Of a stretch of 64,000 bases of DNA, positions 56,641-64,000 are shown piece after piece. The stretch lies in contig NC_090323.1 in the NCBI RefSeq assembly GCF_040869045.1, forward strand, positions 151,052,426 through 151,116,425, written 5' to 3'. Every line of letters starts with the position of its first letter. Positions within the stretch are counted from its first letter, which is position 1. This stretch comes from Eurosta solidaginis (lineage: Eukaryota > Arthropoda > Insecta > Diptera > Tephritidae). A program made the translations under genes and the position numbers. Below the pieces are notes generated by a model, which did no database searches, had not been told where the DNA came from, and was given only the letters and a program-made list of their open reading frames with translations.

Positions 56641-58798
56641 AAGTTTGATCGTCCCGATCAGACAAATCTCCCGATCTAACTGCCGCTATCATCTCCAAAT
56701 GTACCACTCTTCTAACCCGTGGTTTCCCAGTGGTTTGTATGCGGTAGATGGTATCACTGATCTTCTTCACAACTTTGTACGGGCCTTCCCAACTGCACAG
56801 AAATTTAGCTGGAACACCTTTCCGCCGGTGAGGGTTGTTTAACAGTACCAAATCTCCCGCCAAGAAACCTTCCGAATTAAAGTTCTTGTCATGCCAGTGT
56901 TTCATCTTACTACTCATTACCCTGGGCCGTTCCTTCACACTCTGTTGTTTGGTCAATGAACCACTTCGTAGAGCTTGCGCTGGACGAATTTCCTTTGCAT
57001 AATCGGTATCGTTCCCACATTTTACAACAGTAGTGCGCTCCGGCTTGAAACTACCCTCGCATTCTTTCTCGGAAATTCGTTGCTTCGTTTTCCTGCGTCT
57101 TTTAGGTTTTGTCAATGCCAGTGTTTCTCTCGCAGGTACTTTTGATTTTGATTTATTTGGCCCATTCGATCTATCAACCTTTACCTTTGAATTTCGTGGC
57201 CTTCGTCGAGTATTCTCCACCAGTACCCGATTACTGCTGAACCCTTTTTCCAAACTAAAGTTAAGTAGGACATCTTGGTTCTCATAACGCATCACCCTTC
57301 TCTGCATATCGATCTTGATGTCATGGTCAACCAAGAAATCCACTCCCAATATAACTTCATCAACAATCTCCGCCACAACAAATTTGTGTAGAACCATGAC
57401 CTTCATAATCAATACTTCACATATCACTTCTCCCTGAACTTGGTTATACTCGCCAGTGACCGTACGCAACTTTGCTCCAGGTAACGGTTTTACTCTCCTG
57501 TTGACCAAGTCAAATCGGATCAAGGAATGAGATGCGCCCGTATCCACAGTCAGTACTCGTTCTTTGCCATCCACATTCCCTCTGACGGTAAGACTGCTCG
57601 ATTTTCTACCAATTTGCGACACAGATATCACAGGGCATTCAATAGCTGGATCTAGCTCTCTACCTCTTACTCGCTCTTGCTCATCTCCTCCAGCTTTGCG
57701 TTTATGGCCACCCACATAGTTGGAACTATTAGGACCAAGATCGCAATGACGTGCAATGTGACCTGGGTTGCCGCACTTGAAACATTTAATAACTCCGGCA
57801 TTCTTCTGTTGAGATCCCTTCAGTGCTTCCAAAATTGTTTCTACCCACTCTGGCCTTTCTACTTCCACACGGCGTGCTTTGAAAACTGGCTTACACAGAA
57901 GCGACGCTGTTTCCTGAATCAGAGCATGCGATACCGTTTCAGCAAATGTTAGTTTTGGATTCGCATATGTAGCCCGCTTCGTTTCCACATCTCGTATACC
58001 ATTTATAAAGCATTGAATCTTTACCCTTTCAGTGTATTCCTCGGGTGCGTCTGCATTTGCAAGATGAGCCAATCTTTCAATATCTGAAGCAAACTCCTGC
58101 AATGTCTCATTTGCTTTTTGGTAGCGGTTTTGCAACTCAATTTGGAATATCTGTTTCCTATGCTCGCTTCCGTAACGTCTCTCTAAAGCGCTCATCAATG
58201 TTTCGTAGTGGTTCCGCTCATACTCTGGGATGGTCTGTAAGATTTCCGCGGCAGGCCCTATCAGTGCCACGAACAGAGCTGCAACTTTATCTTCAGCATT
58301 CATTTGGTTCACTGCTGCGGTCTTCTCAAACTGTAGCTTAAAGACCTGAAAAGGAACAGAACCGTCAAAGGATGGCGTTTTTACTTTTGGATTACTCGTT
58401 GAAACTGCTGGGCGATTTAGTTGCAACTGCTCGATGCGTCCTCTCAAAGCATCCACCTCGGCCTCGATTTTTTCTTCAAACTGTAAAATTTTTGTATCTT
58501 GCGCCTCCAACTTCAAGGAAATACGTCCTTCTTGCTCTTCCAGTTGAGCAGAGATCTGCGCTGATATTTGGGCCGACATTTCGGATATTCGTGCCTCTTG
58601 TGCTACAATCTTCGATGTTATACGCTTCTCCTGCGATTCCAGTTGAGATGACATATACGTTTTCTGTTCTTCCAGTTGAGATGACATATACGTTTTCTGT
58701 TCTTCCAGTTGAGTTTCCATCTTGGATGCCATATATGTCTTCTGTTCTTCCAGTTGTGATGCCATATATGTCTTCTGCTCTTCCAGTTGCGATGACAT
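56639..58798 (-). CDS. Gypsy D Gag-protease fused to integrase C-terminus
   Basis: 719 uninterrupted codons. Residues 1-125 are coiled coil with about five tandem SSQLEEQKTYM-like units and degenerate EEQ-type units. A capsid-like domain spans about 145-330 (FKLQFEKTAAVNQM; RYGSEHRKQIF). A CCHC knuckle (CFKCGNPGHIARHC) lies near 337-350. The protease has VDTGASHSLIRFD near 414 and VILGVDFL further on, so it may be active. A basic linker (about 500-625) then leads straight to the integrase tail (NSEGFLAGDLV, RRKGVPAKFLCSWEGPYKVV). RT, RNase H and the integrase core are deleted in frame. The native N-terminus is probably the SAP frame upstream at 59082. Confidence 0.9.
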   Translation of the reverse strand: MSSQLEEQKTYMASQLEEQKTYMASKMETQLEEQKTYMSSQLEEQKTYMSSQLESQEKRITSKIVAQEARISEMSAQISAQISAQLEEQEGRISLKLEAQDTKILQFEEKIEAEVDALRGRIEQLQLNRPAVSTSNPKVKTPSFDGSVPFQVFKLQFEKTAAVNQMNAEDKVAALFVALIGPAAEILQTIPEYERNHYETLMSALERRYGSEHRKQIFQIELQNRYQKANETLQEFASDIERLAHLANADAPEEYTERVKIQCFINGIRDVETKRATYANPKLTFAETVSHALIQETASLLCKPVFKARRVEVERPEWVETILEALKGSQQKNAGVIKCFKCGNPGHIARHCDLGPNSSNYVGGHKRKAGGDEQERVRGRELDPAIECPVISVSQIGRKSSSLTVRGNVDGKERVLTVDTGASHSLIRFDLVNRRVKPLPGAKLRTVTGEYNQVQGEVICEVLIMKVMVLHKFVVAEIVDEVILGVDFLVDHDIKIDMQRRVMRYENQDVLLNFSLEKGFSSNRVLVENTRRRPRNSKVKVDRSNGPNKSKSKVPARETLALTKPKRRRKTKQRISEKECEGSFKPERTTVVKCGNDTDYAKEIRPAQALRSGSLTKQQSVKERPRVMSSKMKHWHDKNFNSEGFLAGDLVLLNNPHRRKGVPAKFLCSWEGPYKVVKKISDTIYRIQTTGKPRVRRVVHLEMIAAVRSGDLSDRDDQT

Positions 58799-59082
58799 TG
58801 TGACGATATTGATGCTACTGTCGTTGTTTGTGCGGATATTGCAGCCAATATCATGTTCAAGTCTGTGCTGGTAACCGTCTGCGATGTTTCGTTTTTCTCT
58901 TCAATTTTTGTTGTCTCCTCGCCATCAAGATGAAAGACATACTCTTCCACATCAATTCCTTCTGCTTCCATTGCCTCTCTTAGCCGTGCCCGAAGTTCGT
59001 GTTTAACGCCACTTGTATTCAATGCACGGTTCTCCAACTCCTTCTTTAGTTGCTGGATCTTTAATTCACTGAACTTTGCCAT
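58618..59082 (-). CDS. Gypsy D Gag N-terminus with SAP-like domain, frame-offset
   Basis: The ATG at 59082 opens a frame with a SAP-like DNA-binding motif (LKIQQLKKELENRALNT then GVKHELRARL, residues 7-37) and an acidic middle. It overlaps the 719-codon frame, which takes over near 58800 in a +1/-1 register; after that point this frame is a low-complexity shadow of the coiled-coil repeats. The break is either a one-base indel or a programmed shift. Confidence 0.65.
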   Translation of the reverse strand: MAKFSELKIQQLKKELENRALNTSGVKHELRARLREAMEAEGIDVEEYVFHLDGEETTKIEEKNETSQTVTSTDLNMILAAISAQTTTVASISSQCHRNWKSRRHIWHHNWKNRRHIWHPRWKLNWKNRKRICHLNWKNRKRICHLNWNRRRSV

Positions 59083-59116
59083 GTCCTTGTTGTCCTCTGG
59101 AATTTATTCAACAATT

Positions 59117-59131
59117 CCTCTTCTGACACCA
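59117..59131 (-). promoter_or_regulatory. Gypsy D primer-binding site
   Basis: On the minus strand TGGTGTCAGAAGAGG begins two bases after the 5' LTR. TGGTGTCAGAAG is a recurrent primer site among some Gypsy groups. tRNA identity not assigned. Confidence 0.6.
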
Positions 59132-59133
59132 AT

Positions 59134-59742
59134 TGTAACGAATTTACTTGCAAATCCCCTTATTTGCAACCCTCTGCTAAGTTCGTATCGCTAAACTGTT
59201 GAATAAATAACTCCAATATGTAATAATGCAAAATGGCCTTTATTCAAGTACTTCACAATCACACTTGTACTTTGCAACGAATAGCTTACTTAATAACCAA
59301 ACTGATTGACAGCTCAAATGAAACTCTACTATTCAAAATAATACTGCTATAGCTCGCTAGATAGCGCTTAATCCAAATCTCAAATCAAACTGAATTACTT
59401 TTTACTCGCTTGTGCCGCTTTTATAGTTTACGCTGCATACATCTAGGGTCTTCTATTTCCAGAACTTACCAACTATTTCGAGTGTTTATAGTTCTCATAT
59501 AGTTTCTACTTGTTTACAATTTTCTACTTTTCAGCGTCTCTCAGATGTATGTGAGTTTGTAGTTTACAGTCTCTCGCACACACATAGGCGTATAAGTAAA
59601 TGCATCTGTGTGTGACATCTCTTTCGGCTGCCTTATATATGTATGTGTATACATGATTTGATTATTGACGTAAATACCGCTTGGCATGGCCTTAGAATCG
59701 CCTTAGTGATGGTATAGCTTAGTGATGCTAATATCCGTAACA
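59134..59742 (-). repeat. Gypsy D 5' LTR (right copy)
   Basis: 609 bp, nearly identical to 56023-56627; carries one extra TGTA unit in the TATATATGTATGTG region. The adjacent primer site marks it as the 5' LTR. Confidence 0.92.
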
Positions 59743-60559
59743 ATATATATATACATGCGAAATCCATGTGAATTGGTAATGCATTACACATTAGCGACAT
59801 ATGCCTTTCCGCGAGAAATTAGAATCTAGTCGCAACAAGGGACTCGTTCTATAATTTTTTTGAAATATTTTTTTACTGCTACACTATACTGTTGCGACTG
59901 AAACGTTACCTAAAAATGCATAAACTGCATGATCTCTATATGATCACAAGGCACAAGTTGGTATGTACCAACGAAGACTAAAGCTATAAAAGCTTATTAA
60001 ATTGTTACGAGAGTTTTGCCCGACCATATCTATTGGTGTGGCAATCAAATTTCCATAGACTCGAAATAAGACAAATAAAAATGAATTTAATGCAATTGTA
60101 CTTGCAAAAAGATAAAGTATGTATTACATTCAGAACATAGAACATTGGTATGCAATTTAAATGCAATCATAGAAGTTCCAGATAATATTCTAAGATTAGG
60201 TTAGACCACTAAAATTTGTAAATTGTACCTAAACATTTAGTTAAGAAGTTTCGCATTCCAAGGGGTTGGGTTCCTTTTATTTTCCTTCCACTTGCGCTTC
60301 AGTAACACTTACTTCTAGTTTTGCTACATTCGGAATTGTCTTTATATATATATATATATAAATAGTGCGTACAAACAAATTTGATGCACACGGGCGAGCG
60401 TTGTCGCAGTTAGGACACTGCAGTCTAACTCTACTGGAGCGTTGTTCCAGTTGACTTATTTAATTAAAGGCAATTTTCTTTGCATTCTCTTACGTATTAG
60501 CGAAATGAAATGGAATTTATTGTAACCAAATTAAATACGTCACCATAAGGATAGAAAAT
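59743..60559. other. Unassigned, probably Gypsy B 3' LTR interior
   Basis: No coding. AT-rich with a TA repeat at about 60343-60361. Position between the Gypsy D insertion and the recognised LTR end at 60560 makes Gypsy B LTR the simplest reading, but the window lacks an intact partner to prove it. Confidence 0.35.
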
Positions 60560-61254
60560 AAAACGAGCTCCGTGGCCTTATTGAAACGACATACTTATGT
60601 TCGAAACAGTATATTATATTAGGTAATGCCTTGAATTTAAAGATGTATAAATAAATAGATTGTAATTAAAATGGGAATGCTGGCGTCTACATTCTTTTAG
60701 AAGGCACTTAGGCATCCAGGTAAGGGGCCACCGAAAAATAGGTGCGTCGGTGGCCATGGATTTGAGAGTGGGAATAGCACCGAGCGTCGCAACACCGCCC
60801 GCGGCGCCCCTATATATATTCGGCCCTCTTTGATTATTTCCTTTTGTTTTCTTTTAATTTTTCAGCAGTTTTTTTTTTTGATTTTTGATTTTAGCGTTAG
60901 TAACCGGCCATGTCCGGTTCGGTAATTATTTTTGCGTCAGTTTTTTTTGAATTTTGAATTTTTAAATTTCTGAATGTTAACGGTCCGTCCGTGGCATCCG
61001 GTTCAACCGGATGTCGTTTTAATTTGTATTGATACGCGTTTTGAGTCGGTCTCTGCGCTTCTGTCGGTTTTTTTTTTTTGAATTTGACAGTTGTTAGTTT
61101 GATAGGCATGATAGGAACTTTTTTCTGTTTATGGCGCAGGAACAGTAAGGTTGGCAAGGACCCGTCCCAGCCGACAATGACTAGCCACTGTGCACCACCA
61201 AAACATGCCGACCGCCTTCCTTACTGCTTCCACCGAAAATGCGATTCCATAACA
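60560..61254 (+). repeat. Gypsy B 3' LTR, distal part
   Basis: 695 bp matching 27433-28119, including the TATATATA box (60811-60818) and the CCATAACA end. No primer site follows, unlike the left copy, as expected for a 3' LTR. A solo LTR or segmental duplicate is the alternative. Confidence 0.65.
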
Positions 61255-61290
61255 CACTATTAAAGCTTTACCATTTACTTAGGCAACAAT

Positions 61291-62767
61291 TTGTTTCAGA
61301 AAAGAAAACGCTATATGATATCTAACTGTAATGTAATGTGCTCCAAAGACTCTATTTACACAATGCTGCGTATACTTAGCAAACAAGCTTGCGTGTTAAA
61401 TCTTATTCACATTTATGCGCAAAGTTTGTATAAAAAGATTGACGAGTTTAGATACCCTTTTGAAGATTCGGAAATTGACGATCTGTGTGTGTCAGAAACA
61501 TGGTTTACGTTACGGCACAGCAATGGTCTGGTAAAAGTTAATGGTTATCAACTTTTCAGGGCTGATCGGAGTGGTCATTGTGGTGGTGTTGCAATATATG
61601 TAAAAGACGGCTTATCTTGTTGAACAAAGCCAGCCAAAAGTTGCACATTGTGCAATTTGAGTTCGTATTTTCACACCGACACTAACGATGTGTGATCACG
61701 ATCGTTTGCTTTCGCTTGTCACGCACTAAAATCAACAGTGAATGCAAAAGGAAAATTCCATGCTACTTTTTGGGCACATAATAAAAACAATATGCTGCAA
61801 TGTTAAAGTGACTTTTAATACGTTTTAGTTAGCATTATTAAGTTCCTTTGAACATACATATTAATATTGACAATTAAAATATTAATTATTTATAATTAGT
61901 AATAATTAATTAAGTTTTAATAAATATTGACAATTTAATATAAATATATTTTTACACGTTTTACTTAGTTTTATTAATTTTCATAAATGTTTTTTATTGA
62001 ATAACTTTATGTTTTGAAAATATATATTTCTATTCTTACATTTACTTTATTTTATAGTTCTTTCCTAATGAAAAAGTGAATTTTTAAAGTAAATTTTGCT
62101 TGAATAAACACCATACCTTCTTTTATAAAAAAGTTTTATCTGACTAGCTCGACCTCCGCGTTCTTAGTTATACGAATATTAGTAAATATAGTCAGGATTA
62201 GCTTGAAATCAAATAACCAAAGTCCTTTTTAATTTCAAACTTCACAGCCCACATTTTCTTTTAGAACACTGTGGGGAATTTTCACTCAATTTTTGCACAC
62301 ACTTATGAAATTGTTTTAGTATTTGTGTGGCCCGCTTTGTTGTAGAATATGTTGTACTTCTAGTGATGTTGACTCCGTGCAATATGTGTTTGTTGAGGCT
62401 TTTTCAGATCAAAACAAGCTTCTTATTGGGTGTGTATACCGTCCCAATCGCCAAGTTGACTTTCTGGATTTTTCATTCAGCCACTACTAAACAACTACAG
62501 TAGCATTATAATAGCTGGTGATTTCAACAGCAACCTGTTCGAAGGCAATTGTTTAAAACTTTCCATGGAATCTCTTGGACTATATCCTATTAATACCTCT
62601 TCGCCAACGCATTTTACTCGCAGAAATAGCACCATACTCGATTTATGCTTTGTCAGTGATCTTCAAAAGTCAATCCACTACAACCAGTTATCAGCCCCTA
62701 GTTTCTCAAAGCGTGACTTGATCTTCACGACCTATGACTTTCAAGCAACTAGGACACCTGTCTAATA
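61291..62767 (+). pseudogene. LINE-3 endonuclease fragment, split by a hAT-like element
   Basis: Coding before 61617 includes HIYAQSLYKKIDEFRYPFED and CVSETWF, the start of an APE-type LINE endonuclease, and then GGVAIYVKDGL. After the insertion it continues in frame from 62350 with CVYRPNRQVDF, a stop or shift near 62487, then AGDFNSNL and STILDLCFVS. The final catalytic SDH block is degraded. No RT follows. It is CR1/Jockey-like by its endonuclease. Confidence 0.75.
61625..62341. mobile_element. Non-autonomous hAT-like element, 717 bp
   Basis: Ends CAAAGCCAGCCAAA and, reverse-complemented, CAAAGCGGGCCACA agree at 11 of 14 positions. Flanks TTGTTGAA (61617-61624) and TTGTAGAA (62342-62349) agree at seven of eight, an 8-bp hAT-type duplication. 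Removing it restores one continuous endonuclease frame around the site, which confirms the boundaries. The interior is very AT-rich, without transposase. Confidence 0.75.
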
Positions 62768-62789
62768 ACTTACCGCGACTTTAATAGAA

Positions 62790-63476
62790 TCAATTATGAA
62801 TCACTTTTCGTGCATCTTTATTTCTCGACTCTTGAGCTTCTTCCGAAAGTTGACCAATAGGAAGAATAGCAGACACGATTATACTCTTTCCATGAAACAG
62901 AATTTTATGTACGCTCACTGGCATATTGTACCAAGCATATTGCGATAAATATAGTACCCTTGTCTCTGTCACATAGTGGTCAAAAGCTTCAGAATTTATT
63001 TGAAACCCACATCCTATGCATAAATGTATTGTATGAAACCTTTTCAAAAGATTGATGTTTACGCCGGTCATGTCTGATATTATTTCAGAATCTCCAAAGA
63101 ATCTTCTCGCAGTGTTGTCATCATTTGTGTTGCCGGTTTTTTGCTTTGGCATATCAATCAAAAGACCAACTTCTTTCCTGAACCAATTTTGGATATGTTC
63201 TTTCTTCTTTTTCACCTTTCCTTATTTTCTTGGCCCCGCACACACCAGGTATTCATTTCCATTCGATAAGCTATGTGTAGCATACATTCCATGCATAGTA
63301 TGCAAGAATGTAAAGGGAAAATTCCGAAAGCAAGCATGGCTTTTGTCAACATTTCGCTCTGACAGGGCTCGCATATTGTTCATAAATTTTGGAGAAGCCC
63401 CACATATGTAGCACTTTTGCGATGATGTATATGCCGACAGAGCGGTAGGTACGCGTTTATGTGATGTTACATACAT
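62790..63476 (-). pseudogene. RAG1/Transib-like transposase C-terminal fragment
   Basis: One minus-strand frame interrupted by a single TAA at 63222-63224. The N-terminal part has a zinc-like CYICGASPKF; the C-terminal part has TARRFFGDSEIISDMTG, AWYNMPVSVHKILFHG and LPIGQLSEEAQESRNKD. That last string parallels the RAG1/Transib segment where the final catalytic glutamate sits in a SExxxExxNK context. The match comes from memory of the family pattern, not from a search. The upstream catalytic aspartates are not in the window and the end is truncated, so it is inactive. Alternative: another DDE transposase family or a domesticated insect protein. Confidence 0.45.
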
Positions 63477-64000
63477 ATGTATATTCCCGAAGCACTCAAT
63501 TGCTTAGAAGTATCACCCATAATAGACGACCCTCAGGTAGGCGTGCATACATACATAACATAAGTTGATGGAATAAGTGCACAACTCGTTAACTATGGGA
63601 AAACTCATATGACAAAGAATGAAGGCTATTCAGTGCCCAAGTTTCCTTTTCTGGGTTTTTTACCATTTCAGGTATAACTATCTTTTTTGGGATCTAGTAT
63701 TGTAGACTTGAATTGAGGACATTCCAGCGCAGTGACCTCGCTTCATACGTGAGCGAGGGCATAGAGACTTTAAGTTGACAAAGAAAAACACAAAATATCG
63801 CAATGGTTTGTTTTTTTGTCTGAAACTATATGAAATTCCCTTTAATGTGTATGTATTCGTTCAATGGAATTAGGCGGAATCAGGCAAGTTTTATTCCATT
63901 GAAATCGAAAAAATTTCTTAGCTTACCAAACTTTAAGTGGCTGTCTAAAAAAAAATTTTTTTTTTAAAATGCCTACGTACCTGAAACTTACCAATGCTGT
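63477..64000. other. Unassigned non-coding DNA
   Basis: No gene or repeat ends recognised. Several A and T homopolymer runs occur near the window end. Confidence 0.45.

Larger units (their letters stand above)
56023..59742 (-). mobile_element. Gypsy D: internally deleted Gypsy with gag-protease-IN tail
   Basis: LTRs of 605 and 609 bp (TGTAACG...CCGT(G/A)ACA) flank a single coding unit. ATAT flanks both ends. A primer-like site (59117-59131) and purine tract (56628-56640) are in place. RT, RNase H and most of integrase are missing, so it depends on a helper for movement. The LTRs differ at under ten positions plus one 4-bp indel, so insertion is recent. Its purine tract and C-terminus match Gypsy C. 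Confidence 0.9.

Noticed and set aside
1..64000. CRISPR arrays, rRNA, tRNA genes, bacterial operon features
   Set aside because: No regularly spaced direct repeats of CRISPR type, no rRNA-like blocks and no full tRNA cloverleaf with A and B boxes seen; composition and elements are eukaryotic.

Overview
The window looks like repeat-rich DNA from a higher fly. A tephritid fruit fly is my best guess, and that is inference. The support is the A+T-rich background with ATACATATGTATGTA-type runs, the dipteran GGACGGAC microsatellite repeat, and the mix of Ty3/Gypsy, BEL/Pao, R1-like and PHD/2A-type LINE, hAT-like and PIF-like elements. I recognise no host gene. Nearly all coding potential belongs to transposable elements, most of it broken.

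Layout. 1-991 is AT-rich non-coding. 992-13350 is a short TIR element split by a complete Gypsy element (Gypsy A, 1287-12858) with unusually long LTRs of about 2.75-2.97 kb and an AATA target duplication. 13351-24544 holds small inverted-repeat elements (PIF-like 13379-13652; another at 13726-13973; hAT-like 18869-19748), a second copy of the split element's right end, LINE and Gypsy scraps at 17947-18247, solo LTR pieces, a CAA-rich stretch and much unassigned sequence. 24545-27432 holds an LTR piece, a ~117-bp tandem repeat and a 5'-truncated Gypsy (Gypsy C).

27433-61254 reads as one nest. The host is Gypsy B (+): a truncated 5' LTR, a Lys-type primer site, a structured leader, gag, pol, then a 3' LTR that starts near 44674 and, by inference, ends at 61254. 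LINE-2 (-, 28561-32588, 11-bp duplication) sits in the leader. BEL-1 (-, 35079-41131, 324-bp LTRs, ACCC duplication) sits between gag and protease. BEL-2 (-, 45414-55217, 5' end lost) sits in the 3' LTR and itself carries a complete R1-like LINE-1 (-, 45731-51614, 12-bp duplication, both ORFs open). Gypsy D (-, 56023-59742, ATAT duplication) also sits in the 3' LTR; it is an internally deleted element whose gag-protease frame runs straight into an integrase tail. 61255-64000 carries a LINE endonuclease fragment split by a hAT-like element with an 8-bp duplication, then a minus-strand fragment resembling the end of a RAG1/Transib-type transposase.

Functionally, only LINE-1 looks capable of supplying its own proteins. 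LINE-2 keeps a long endonuclease-RT frame but has a frameshift near its start, and Gypsy D could move only with a helper. The features most worth follow-up are the repeated two-level RNA hairpin modules in the Gypsy B leader, the hairpin array in the LINE-1 3' UTR, the rearranged Gypsy D protein, and the RAG1-like fragment.
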